Shown here piece after piece: positions 26,806 through 36,214 of a stretch of 64,000 nt of DNA. The position numbers were made by a program, and so were the translations under genes. The notes under the pieces were generated by a model that saw only the letters and a program-made list of their open reading frames with translations, did no database searches and was not told the origin of the DNA. The DNA lies in assembly GCA_016201865.1 (NCBI GenBank), contig JACQCA010000019.1, positions 1 to 64,000 of the forward strand, read 5' to 3'. Position 1 is the stretch's first letter. Each line of letters begins with the position of its first letter. Source of the stretch: Nitrospirota bacterium (lineage in GTDB: Bacteria > Nitrospirota > Nitrospiria > JACQBZ01).

Positions 26806-29097
26806 CTATCGTTCCTTTCGGTCTTGAGCCGGCAGCGCGGCCAGGGCTTGGCGGCGAGCCAGCGTCGAGGCGGATTCTTTGACCAAGCTCCCGTCCTCCC
26901 GCGGCACAAGCACGGACATCGGTGATTGAATCACGGGCCATTCGCCTTTGACGACATTGGACGGTTCGTCGCCCTCGAAACCGAGATAGCTGTATTTGCC
27001 GTAATGCGGCAGTTTTCGTCCGAGGCCGGGAAGCGCGGCGGCATGATCCGCGGCCAACCATGCGATGGTATGGGCCGGGTTCATCGGGCGGCGCGCGGTC
27101 AGCACGATGGAATGACCTTCGCGGACGATCTCCGTCCGGCCGATGCGCAGAACGGCGGGGTCGATCGCGACATCGTTTCCCGCCAGCGCCTCGACGATTT
27201 GCGGGCGGAAACGATTTTCCCAGCCGAAAAGCCAGACGACGCGGTCGTCCGGCAGCTTGCTCAGCTCGCTGTCCGATTTAATCTCGATCGAGCCGGACTG
27301 AAACTGTTTTAAGGATTCGGCGAGTTTGCGGTAAGCCTCCCGTAGCGCGTCCACGGCGGCGGATGGAATGACGATCAAGACCTTTTCGGCGCCGAACATC
27401 TGTGTCAGCGCCGGAGGAATTTCATTGCGGTCCAAACGGCGGAAGAGATCGAACTCCGGATCCATGTCCAATCGCAGCGGGCGTGCCGGTAAGGCCAGTT
27501 CAAGGTTAAGACGTTTCGTATCCAGAATCACGGTGGTCTGGTAGGCCTGCTCGCGGCCTTCGAGAGTCACGGCGACCGGGACGCGGAGCCGATAGGCCGG
27601 GCCGGGCTGGGTCTGTTCAATGAGCGCCGTGAGAAGGTAACCCTTCCCCAGGGCCTGCATCTTCGCATTGCTGACCGCAAGCGACGGCGCGCCGATCCGG
27701 TTGACCCACGGGTCGAATTCGTTCTTCAAGTCTCTTCCGGCGACGCCGGAGAAGGCGTTCTGAAGATCGGCGAAGGTCGCGCGGCGGAACTTATTCTCTC
27801 GGTAGAATTTTTGCAGGCCTTGAACAAAAGTCTCATCGCCCAACTCAAGGCGCAGCATGTGGAAGAACATCAGAGTCTTGCCGTACCCGACCGCTTCCGT
27901 GGCCTGGCTGTGGCGCGCGCGAAATTCGGTTAAGGGGAAATCTTTTCCGGCCGCGACGGTGTCGGTATATTTCTGGAGCGTCGCTCGTCGGTAATCTGCC
28001 CCGGCGCCGCGTTGCTCTTGGATCAGATGATCGGCCAGGTAGGCCGTCAGCCCCTCGCTCCAGTTGCCGGTTGAGTAATCGACATAAACGCCGTTGCCCC
28101 ACCAGTTATGGAGGATCTCATGGGGATAGGAGGAATGGAGGATGAAGGGAAGCCGGATCACGGCCGGCCCCAGCAGCGTGAAGGACGGCATGCCGTAACC
28201 GGTCTCCCAGAAATTTTCGACGAGCGCGAATTTCTTGTAGGGATACGGCCCGATCAGCTTGTCGTACATTTCCAGGTACCGGACCGTCGCATCGAGGTAA
28301 CGGCTTGCCAGCGTCTCGTCCGGGGTTCGCAGAAAGGCCATCGCCTGCAGGCCGTTCGCGGCGCGTTGATATTCGGTGAACCGGCCGCCGACGATATAAA
28401 TCTCGTCCTGAGGCTCGGGGGATTCCCACCGGCTCTCGACGAGTCCGTCCTTGCGTTCATGCCGCGACCGTTCGCCCTGGCTGACTGCCTCCCAGTGCTC
28501 CGGCAGCCGAAGGTCCATCGTGAAGGTGACCGGATCATCGTTGAACCACGGATACCAGTGGGTCGAGCCGGACAGGACGATTCCGTCCAAGGCGATCAAA
28601 CCGGGTGTCTCGCTGAAGCTGCGCGCGTAGACCTCCCGTTCCGGCTTGAGCGGATGATCGATCCGCCCTTGGTATCGAATGACAAAAACGAGTTTTCCGG
28701 CGGGCAGGGTCAGCGCGTATCGCGCGGAGCGGATCGCATCATCCAATGACGGTTCATCCCGATCGTCCGGATCCGGTTCCTTCAACCGGATGATTTTCAC
28801 GCCCTCGGTGGGCGAGATCGGCTCCAACCCGTCGTGGAGTGAGAACGTCAGTTTTCCCCCCTCGGCCCGGACCCGTGCTTCCGGCAACGTGATCGTGTCC
28901 TCGACTTTGAGTTCGTGACGGTTAGGTTGTATCGCGATCTGCATTTCATGGCGGATCATCTCTTGAGCGCAGAGGGGAAACGGAAGGAGGATCAGAACGG
29001 CCAGGGACAACCATTTTAAAAACGGCTTCACGATATTCTCCTGATCCGAAGCGACAGGCAATGTTTGCATGATAACAATTCTAAAAACGTAAATCAA
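26806..29097 (-). CDS. M1-family aminopeptidase-like protein (exported)
   Basis: 'HSSYPHEILHNWWGNGVYVDYSTGNWSEGLTAYLADHL' HExxH-x18-E gluzincin motif; start may be internal. Confidence 0.85.
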   Translation of the reverse strand: MIYVFRIVIMQTLPVASDQENIVKPFLKWLSLAVLILLPFPLCAQEMIRHEMQIAIQPNRHELKVEDTITLPEARVRAEGGKLTFSLHDGLEPISPTEGVKIIRLKEPDPDDRDEPSLDDAIRSARYALTLPAGKLVFVIRYQGRIDHPLKPEREVYARSFSETPGLIALDGIVLSGSTHWYPWFNDDPVTFTMDLRLPEHWEAVSQGERSRHERKDGLVESRWESPEPQDEIYIVGGRFTEYQRAANGLQAMAFLRTPDETLASRYLDATVRYLEMYDKLIGPYPYKKFALVENFWETGYGMPSFTLLGPAVIRLPFILHSSYPHEILHNWWGNGVYVDYSTGNWSEGLTAYLADHLIQEQRGAGADYRRATLQKYTDTVAAGKDFPLTEFRARHSQATEAVGYGKTLMFFHMLRLELGDETFVQGLQKFYRENKFRRATFADLQNAFSGVAGRDLKNEFDPWVNRIGAPSLAVSNAKMQALGKGYLLTALIEQTQPGPAYRLRVPVAVTLEGREQAYQTTVILDTKRLNLELALPARPLRLDMDPEFDLFRRLDRNEIPPALTQMFGAEKVLIVIPSAAVDALREAYRKLAESLKQFQSGSIEIKSDSELSKLPDDRVVWLFGWENRFRPQIVEALAGNDVAIDPAVLRIGRTEIVREGHSIVLTARRPMNPAHTIAWLAADHAAALPGLGRKLPHYGKYSYLGFEGDEPSNVVKGEWPVIQSPMSVLVPREDGSLVKESASTLARRQALAALPAQDRKER

Positions 29098-29120
29098 TTA
29101 TAGTCGAATGATACGGAAGC

Positions 29121-31292
29121 TCATTCCCGGCGGAGGCGGGGCGGCTTATTGGATAGGGAGTCTAAAGCCTTCCGAGCATCGGGAAAGTCGGGCTTGATCT
29201 CTAAAGCCCGTTCAAACGCCTGGCGCGCGTCACGAACCCGCCCTTTGAGGAGATAGGCGTTTCCAAGGTTATAATGGACCCCCTCATGAGTCGGTTGGAG
29301 TTTAAGTGCGATCTGGAATTCCTGTATGGCGTCGTCTAAATGTCCCAGGTCTGCATAGACTGTTCCCAGATTGTTGTGCGCCTCGGTAAAATCCGGTTTC
29401 AGCTTTACCGCCGCCTGGTATTCCCGGACGGCGTCCTCCAATCGTTTCTGTGCCGCATAGGCATTGCCCAGGTTATTATGGATCTCGGCCGAGTCCGGTC
29501 CTATCTTCAATGCCGTCCGATATTCCCGGACCGCTTCCTCCAAGCGGCCTTGCTCATCAAAAAGGCGGCCCAGTTTGTCGTGCGCCTCCACCCAATCCGG
29601 TTTTAGCTTTAATGCCGCCTGATATTCCCGAACGGCGTCTTCCCATCGCCCCAGATCTTTATAAGTAATTCCCAAGTTGTAGTGCGCCACGGCATGGTTA
29701 TGTTCTACTTTGAGTGCCGTTTGGTATTCTTGAGCTGCTTCCTCTAAGCGTCCCTGCATAGCATAGATGATGCCAAGGTTGTTGTGTGCATCGGCATAGT
29801 TCGGTTGTAACTTTAATGCGATTTGATATTCCTGAGCCGCGTCTTCCAAGCGTCGCAAATTTTCGTATACGACTCCCAGGTTGTTGTGCGCCTCGGCATA
29901 GTCCGGTTTTAGCTTTATTGCCGTTTGATATTCCTGAATGGCTTCCTCAAAACGCTGTTGTGCATCATAAGCAACTCCGAGATTATTATGCGTCCTTGCT
30001 TTTCCCGGTGCTTTGCTCACCACATCCTCCCACAGGCTTGCCTCGTTTTTCCAAACAAGATTTCTCTGGTAAGTGGCTGCTGAAAAAATGAGAAGGATCA
30101 AGGAAAGGGATAGGATCCTCGATAGGGAACCCGATATAAGCCGAGAGGCAGCGATCGATGCGGCCAAAATGAAGCCTGCCGAGGGTAGATACAGTCGATG
30201 CTCAAAGATCACATCGCGGATGGGAATGATCGAGGATTCAATGGACAAGGTCAGGAAGAACCAGAGAAGACCAAAGGCGATGAGTCGTGAGTTAGGGGTT
30301 CTGAATTTTAAGTTGAAGAGAAGAAACAACGACAAGGCAAACAACGACAAAAGAAACAAGAATGAGAGAAGCACCGAAGGTTCGAAGAAGGAATGATGGA
30401 TCGGATAGTCATAGTCTAAATTTTGGTTGATGGGCAAAACAAGTAGTCGGAGGTAAGTCATGATCACCCGGACCTGGGTGAAGAGATAGTCGGAGCGGGA
30501 AACCTCCGTAGTCTCTCGGGCCAACCCTGTTTCGGCCTCGCCTAAAGCCTCTGGAAGAGAGAGGGGAATAATGGATAACGTGATCAGGAATGGAATCAGC
30601 GTCATCCAATGTTTGCGGGTCAATGGCCAAAAGAAGACGGCCTCGATCAAGACGATCATTAGCGGTAATGTAAAGCTGATTTCTTTTGTTTTCATTGCTA
30701 AGACGGTCGAGACCCAGGCCCCGATATACCAGAGATATCGTCTCCTATTTCCTGATGGCATCACCCGCCATTTCAGATAACAGACTGCGGCGAGAAGATA
30801 AAACAAGGCGGCCAAGGAGGCAAATCGTTGAGCGATATAGGTCACGGCCTGGGTCTGAATGGGATGGGCAACAAACAACAGGGCCGTGGCCAGGGCGATC
30901 CAAGGAGCAGAAACCAGTTCTAAGTTTTGAGTTGAGAGTTTTGAGTTAAGATGAGCCGCTCGGAACCACAGTAGAACCAGAGAGTAAACCAGAAAACCGT
31001 TTGTGATATGAATCAGAAGATTGACGAGGTGATAGCCGAAGACAGAAAGGCCTCCGAAGTGGTAATTAAGGGCGAAGGACAGAAAACTCACATATCGGGT
31101 GCCGGAGAAGTCGAGGAAACTTCCCGGATCTTTGATTCGGGCATTATGGACAATAGTATGGTTATCATCAAAATGGAAAGTGGATGAGAAGGTATTAGAG
31201 TAGATGAGGGTGGCGAGTAGCGCGATCGTGAAAAAGACGGCTACAGGTCGGGTCAGGAGTCCATGAGCTTTTTCCCGATTCCCTTTCCCCAT
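29121..31292 (-). CDS. multi-TM protein (TMTC/PMT-like) with C-terminal TPR array
   Basis: N-terminal 'HFDDNHTIVHNARIKDP', TM segments, then about 8-9 'A..NNLG..Y...GR..EA..EYQ.ALKL.P' TPRs. Confidence 0.85.
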   Translation of the reverse strand: MGKGNREKAHGLLTRPVAVFFTIALLATLIYSNTFSSTFHFDDNHTIVHNARIKDPGSFLDFSGTRYVSFLSFALNYHFGGLSVFGYHLVNLLIHITNGFLVYSLVLLWFRAAHLNSKLSTQNLELVSAPWIALATALLFVAHPIQTQAVTYIAQRFASLAALFYLLAAVCYLKWRVMPSGNRRRYLWYIGAWVSTVLAMKTKEISFTLPLMIVLIEAVFFWPLTRKHWMTLIPFLITLSIIPLSLPEALGEAETGLARETTEVSRSDYLFTQVRVIMTYLRLLVLPINQNLDYDYPIHHSFFEPSVLLSFLFLLSLFALSLFLLFNLKFRTPNSRLIAFGLLWFFLTLSIESSIIPIRDVIFEHRLYLPSAGFILAASIAASRLISGSLSRILSLSLILLIFSAATYQRNLVWKNEASLWEDVVSKAPGKARTHNNLGVAYDAQQRFEEAIQEYQTAIKLKPDYAEAHNNLGVVYENLRRLEDAAQEYQIALKLQPNYADAHNNLGIIYAMQGRLEEAAQEYQTALKVEHNHAVAHYNLGITYKDLGRWEDAVREYQAALKLKPDWVEAHDKLGRLFDEQGRLEEAVREYRTALKIGPDSAEIHNNLGNAYAAQKRLEDAVREYQAAVKLKPDFTEAHNNLGTVYADLGHLDDAIQEFQIALKLQPTHEGVHYNLGNAYLLKGRVRDARQAFERALEIKPDFPDARKALDSLSNKPPRLRRE

Positions 31293-31405
31293 GTCGGCTA
31301 ATATATCAAACGGTCTGGGGTGTGTAAAGCAAAAGAGCGCAACGCGCAGACCAGAAAAACGCTCTCGGCTTGACGAAGAATCCGGCGATCCGTTAGAATT
31401 TGACG

Positions 31406-32908
31406 ATGGAAGCGTCCAGTCCCGTCGATTCCGATCCGACGTTACCGCAACTCATTCCCAGCGTTCGCTGTCTGTCCTGCGACGTCTGCTGCCGGTTTCC
31501 GGAGAAGGACAGCCCGCTGGCGCCCTACTTCACGGCCGGGGAGATTCAAAGGGCGATCGAACGGGGCATCCCGTCGGAACGATTTCCGGATCCGCAAGGT
31601 TGCCGAATCAAACTCATCCCCCATCCGCTTGGAGAGGGATACATCTGTCCCGCCTTTGATCCGGCCGAAAACGGCTGCCGGATTTATAACGATCGTCCAT
31701 TGGATTGCCGGTTATTTCCACTGGCCTTGATGTGGGATCCTTCCAAAAGCGCCGTGCTTCTCGGATACGACCGCAAATGCCCATTTATCGTGGAAACGCT
31801 TTTTGAGGCGGCGCCATTTGAGTACGGCCGTTTGATGGCCGCCCGGCTGGAATCGGATGAGATGATCAAGGACCTGCAGGGGCACCCCGGATTGGTGGGC
31901 GAGTTTCAGGACGACGTGATGATCCTGACGCCGCTGCCCCGCTTGAGCGAGGCCTTGACCGGACAAAAATCGGCCGCTCGATCACGACCGTCTCCTGAAA
32001 CCGTCGGACTGACCCCGCTGACCGATACCGATCGTCCGCTTTTTGAGTCGGCGATAAAACGGACCCGGACGGAGCTTTCGAGTTATTCCTGGCCGGCGCT
32101 GATGATCTGGAAGGATCACTTCAAATATTACTGGGCGATCATCGACCGGCAGTTCTGTTTCTTTGCCGGATATGTCGACGGTCTGTTCATGCCTCTTCCG
32201 CCGATCGGAGCGTCCCTGACCGGCAAAGCCGTCCGACGGTGTTTTGAAATAATGGACGCCGTCAATCCCCATTCAGCGATATCCCGGATTGAAAATCTGG
32301 ATGCGGAGCTTGTCCCGTTTCTCGATGCGATGGGTTTTGTCGTCAAACCAAAGGAACAGGAATATCTGTATGACCGCGAGGCGCTTGTCCGTCTATCCGG
32401 GGATCGGTACAAATCCCAACGCTGGGCCTGTAACCGATTTGTGCGGGACCACCCAAAGGACAACGTCCGCTTGGAGCCCTATCGCTCTTCCGATCTCGAC
32501 GACTGCCTGGAACTGTATGCCCGTTGGAAGGACCAACAAGCCGATCATGACCCGCGTTCGGAAGACCGGATGATGCTGGAAGATGCCGCTTCGGCCCATC
32601 GGCGGGCATTGACGGAGTTTGAGGCCTTGGGCCTGATCGGGTGCGTGGTACGGCTGGCGGGAAAGATCGTCGGGTACACGTTCGGTTATTCCTTTCGGCC
32701 GGGTATCTTCTGTGTTCTGCTCGAGGTGGCCGATCATCGGATCACCGGTCTGTCGGCCTATCTCTTTCGCGAATTCTGCCGGGAGATGTCGGGCCATGCG
32801 ACGATCCATGCCATGGGCGATTCGGATCTTGCGCGCCTGCGCGCGGTCAAGCTCTCCTACCATCCATCGAAAATCATTCCATCTTATATCGTGACCCGAT
32901 CTCCGTGA
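31406..32908 (+). CDS. YkgJ-type cysteine cluster domain fused to DUF2156-like acyltransferase domain
   Basis: 'CLSCDVCCRFPEKDSPLAPYFTAGEI...CPAFDPAENGCRIYNDRPLDCRLFPLAL' then 'SYSWPALMIWKDHFKYYWAI...IHAMGDSDLARLRAVKLSYHPSKIIPSYI'. Confidence 0.82.
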   Translation: MEASSPVDSDPTLPQLIPSVRCLSCDVCCRFPEKDSPLAPYFTAGEIQRAIERGIPSERFPDPQGCRIKLIPHPLGEGYICPAFDPAENGCRIYNDRPLDCRLFPLALMWDPSKSAVLLGYDRKCPFIVETLFEAAPFEYGRLMAARLESDEMIKDLQGHPGLVGEFQDDVMILTPLPRLSEALTGQKSAARSRPSPETVGLTPLTDTDRPLFESAIKRTRTELSSYSWPALMIWKDHFKYYWAIIDRQFCFFAGYVDGLFMPLPPIGASLTGKAVRRCFEIMDAVNPHSAISRIENLDAELVPFLDAMGFVVKPKEQEYLYDREALVRLSGDRYKSQRWACNRFVRDHPKDNVRLEPYRSSDLDDCLELYARWKDQQADHDPRSEDRMMLEDAASAHRRALTEFEALGLIGCVVRLAGKIVGYTFGYSFRPGIFCVLLEVADHRITGLSAYLFREFCREMSGHATIHAMGDSDLARLRAVKLSYHPSKIIPSYIVTRSP

Positions 32909-33013
32909 ATCATGACGACCGCTTGACTTAAGATCTTAATACTGATAACTTCATCATAGAAATCATGCGAATGATATACGGGCTCCCACTGATAATAATA
33001 AGGAGGCACTCCT

Positions 33014-33097
33014 GTGAGTTATCTTCCACTCTGGTTGATGCTGATCGTGGCGGTCGTCGTTGTTGTGATGGCGGGCGTGGTCAGCGGTAAGCAATAG
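33014..33097 (+). CDS. 27-aa single-TM small protein
   Basis: GTG start, MSYLPLWLMLIVAVVVVVMAGVVSGKQ*, canonical SD AAGGAGG with 7-nt spacing; not in the ORF track because of its size. Confidence 0.6.
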   Translation: MSYLPLWLMLIVAVVVVVMAGVVSGKQ

Positions 33098-33174
33098 ATC
33101 CTGCCGCATCTTTTTCCCGGATGCCTTCATTGATCCCCTTTGACCACGATCAGTTTCCCCGACAAGGAACACGG

Positions 33175-33203
33175 TTGACAAGCAATGCATCGGGAGATAT
33201 ACT
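33175..33203 (+). promoter_or_regulatory. sigma70-like promoter TTGACA-N17-TATACT
   Basis: Upstream of the PAS-GGDEF-EAL gene. Confidence 0.75.
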
Positions 33204-33345
33204 GACCTCCGGTTTCGAGGGCGGCAGGTCACCTCTGCTGTTGCCGGAATCAGCCCCGGCCAATGCGCCTTAGACCGTTCATGCGCGAATCCTCGCCCTC
33301 TGAAGCGACTCGATCACCGATTCCAAACTCAGAAGCGTAAACCCA

Positions 33346-36213
33346 ATGCCCAAGAAGCCGAAAAAGCGGATCGCTGCAAACCCAACCCGGCGAAAGCGGA
33401 CGGCCGCGGCAGGGACGAGCCCGGACGAAAGGTTTCGCATTCTCGTCGAGAATTTGCCGGATGTGATTATGACGGTGGATCGTGAAAGCAGGATTTTGTT
33501 TATCAATTACACCTTGCCCCAGTATACCGTCGAAGACGTTATGGGGAAGAAGGCCGTCGGCTTCTTGTCGGCCGAGGACGGCCAGAGATACGTGAAGGCC
33601 CTCCGGGAGGTGTTCGATTCCGCGGAATCGAGAGAGCTTGAAATCAGCGCGTCCGGGCCGACCTCTTGGTTGACCCGCCTGATTCCGATCAAGAGAAACG
33701 GCCGGGTCGCATCCGCGATGGTGATCGCCACCAATATCACCGAGCGAAAGCGGATGGAGGAGGCGCTGCGTCAAAGCGAAGAAGAGTATCGGAGGATCGT
33801 GACAAACATCCATGAAGTCGTTTACATGATTGAGATGGGCGACGATCCGTTTTCAGGGAGGGTGCAGTTCGTGGGCAGTCGGACCGAGGATATTATCGGT
33901 TACCGGGCGGATGAATTTATCGAAGATCCCGGGCTGTGGTATCGAATCATTCACCCGGAGGATAAACCGGCCATGATCGAATCCACTCAAAAGATCATTG
34001 CAAGTCAACGGGCCGGCATCCGGGAGTACCGCCTACGGCACAAGGAGACGGGCGAGTACCGGTGGTTGGAGGACAGGGCCGTGCCGCAGGTCGGCGAGTC
34101 CGGAAAGGTCGCCGGAATTTTCGGCGTGGCCCGCGACATCACCGAGCGCCGGCAGGCGGAGATGGAACTTGAAAAATCGGTATCGCTGCTCCGCGCAACG
34201 CTCGAATCAACGGCCGACGGGATCCTCGTGGTGGACCGAGAAGGCAAGATCGTCAGCTTTAATCAAAAATTTACGGATCTGTGGCGAATTCCGCAGTCGA
34301 TCGTCTCGACGCGGGATGACAGCCAAGCGTTGGCGTTCGTTCTGGATCAGTTAAAAGATCCCGAACTCTTTCTTAAAAAGGTGCGGGAGTTGTACAATCA
34401 ACCGGATGCGGAGAACTTCGATCTGCTCGAATTTAAGGATGGGAGGATCTTTGAGCGATATTCGCGGCCTCAGCGGATAGGAGATAAAAGCGCCGGACGG
34501 GTCTGGAGTTTCCGCGACATCACCGAGCGCAAGCGGGCCGAGGAGGAGCTCCGTAAAAGCGAAGTCAAAAATCGCGCCCTGTTGAACGCGATGCCGGACA
34601 TGATGTTTCGGATCAGCCGGGAGGGCATCTGCCTGGATTTCATTGCCTCCAAGGACGTAGAGTCGTTGCTGCCGCCGACTGAATTTTCAGGCAAGAATAT
34701 CAAAGAGACCCTGCCGGCCGATCTGGCCCGGCAATCGTTATATTATGTGCAGCAGGCGCTTCAAACCGGCGAGAAGCAGATCTTTGAGCATCAACTTCTC
34801 ATCAACGGCAGTCGGCGCGATTATGAATCCCGGATCGTGGTCAGCGGAGAAGATGAGGTCCTGGCCATCGTTCGCGACATCACCGAGCGCAAGGCCCAGG
34901 CGGCCGCGCTCGAATATCAAGCTCTTCATGACGTCTTGACCGATCTGCCCAACCGCACACTGGTTCAGGACCGACTCAAGCAGGCGATTCATGCCGCCGA
35001 CCGGGAAAACCGGCCGTTGGCCTTGTTGATCATGGACCTGGACCGGTTCAAGGACGTCAACGACGCCCTCGGACATCATCACGGCGACCTCTTGTTGAAA
35101 CAGGTCGGGCCGCGCGTATTGAGCGTGCTGAGGGAATCCGACACGGTCGCCCGCCTGGGCGGCGACGAGTTCGCCGTGTTGCTGCCGGCGACGGATATCA
35201 ACGGCGCCGCCGTAGCGGCCCGGAAAATCCTGGAGGCGCTGGACCGACCGTTCGTGGTGGAGGGCTTTTTTCTTGAAATCGGGGCGAGCATCGGCATCGC
35301 GCTGTTTCCCGAGCACGGGGAAGACGCCGATATACTGATGCGCCGCGCGGACGTGGCGATGTACCAGGCCAAACAATCCGGCAGCGGATTTGCCGTCTAC
35401 ATCTCGGAGCATGATCGCCACAGTCCGCGCCGCCTGGCCTTGATGGGAGAACTGCGGCATGCCGTCGAGCGTCGAGAATTGGTCCTTTACTACCAGCCGA
35501 AGATCAATCTGAAAACCGGCCGCACGACCGGCGTCGAGGCGTTGGTGCGATGGCAGCATCCCCAGCACGGGCTGATCCTTCCGGATCAATTTATTGCGCT
35601 GGCGGAGCATACCGGGGTGATCAAACCGCTGACGCTGTGGGTGCTGAGCGATGCGGCCCGCCAATGCCGCGACTGGCAGCAGGCCGGGATGGAGTTCACG
35701 GTCGCGGTGAATCTCTCGGCGAGGAACCTCCAGGATCTGCAGTTGCCGGATCAGATCGCCGAAATGCTTCAAACGAGCGGCATCCGGCCGGACTTTTTGG
35801 AGTTGGAGATCACGGAAAGCGCGATCATGGCCGATCCGGCGCGCGTGTTGGAAATCATCTCGCGCCTGAAGGCGATGGGCATCCGATTCTCGATTGATGA
35901 CTTCGGGGCCGGTTATTCTTCCCTGAGCTATCTGAGGAAACTGCCGGTGGCCGCGGTCAAGGTCGACAAGTCGTTTGTGATCGGCATGACCGCGAACGAG
36001 GACGATGCGATTATCGTGCGCTCGACCATTGATCTGGCGCATAATCTGGGGCTGAAGGTCGTGGCGGAGGGCGTGGAGAGTCAAGAAATCTTGGACCGGC
36101 TGGTGGCGATGGGTTGCGACGCGGCCCAGGGATATTATATCAGCCATCCGGTTCCGGCCGAGGGGTTCACCCGGTGGTTGGGCGAGTCGCCTTGGGGCGC
36201 GGCGCGGGCCTGA
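33346..36213 (+). CDS. PAS(x4)-GGDEF-EAL cyclic-di-GMP signalling protein
   Basis: '[17 protein letters not shown]' (I-site RxxD + GGDEF), '[11 protein letters not shown]', '[13 protein letters not shown]', 'VVAEGVES'. Confidence 0.95.
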   Translation: MPKKPKKRIAANPTRRKRTAAAGTSPDERFRILVENLPDVIMTVDRESRILFINYTLPQYTVEDVMGKKAVGFLSAEDGQRYVKALREVFDSAESRELEISASGPTSWLTRLIPIKRNGRVASAMVIATNITERKRMEEALRQSEEEYRRIVTNIHEVVYMIEMGDDPFSGRVQFVGSRTEDIIGYRADEFIEDPGLWYRIIHPEDKPAMIESTQKIIASQRAGIREYRLRHKETGEYRWLEDRAVPQVGESGKVAGIFGVARDITERRQAEMELEKSVSLLRATLESTADGILVVDREGKIVSFNQKFTDLWRIPQSIVSTRDDSQALAFVLDQLKDPELFLKKVRELYNQPDAENFDLLEFKDGRIFERYSRPQRIGDKSAGRVWSFRDITERKRAEEELRKSEVKNRALLNAMPDMMFRISREGICLDFIASKDVESLLPPTEFSGKNIKETLPADLARQSLYYVQQALQTGEKQIFEHQLLINGSRRDYESRIVVSGEDEVLAIVRDITERKAQAAALEYQALHDVLTDLPNRTLVQDRLKQAIHAADRENRPLALLIMDLDRFKDVNDALGHHHGDLLLKQVGPRVLSVLRESDTVARLGGDEFAVLLPATDINGAAVAARKILEALDRPFVVEGFFLEIGASIGIALFPEHGEDADILMRRADVAMYQAKQSGSGFAVYISEHDRHSPRRLALMGELRHAVERRELVLYYQPKINLKTGRTTGVEALVRWQHPQHGLILPDQFIALAEHTGVIKPLTLWVLSDAARQCRDWQQAGMEFTVAVNLSARNLQDLQLPDQIAEMLQTSGIRPDFLELEITESAIMADPARVLEIISRLKAMGIRFSIDDFGAGYSSLSYLRKLPVAAVKVDKSFVIGMTANEDDAIIVRSTIDLAHNLGLKVVAEGVESQEILDRLVAMGCDAAQGYYISHPVPAEGFTRWLGESPWGAARA

Positions 36214-36214
36214 C

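Noticed and set aside
29160-30000. 102-bp periodic nucleotide repeats
   Set aside because: Explained by the 34-aa TPR units of the 29121..31292 protein
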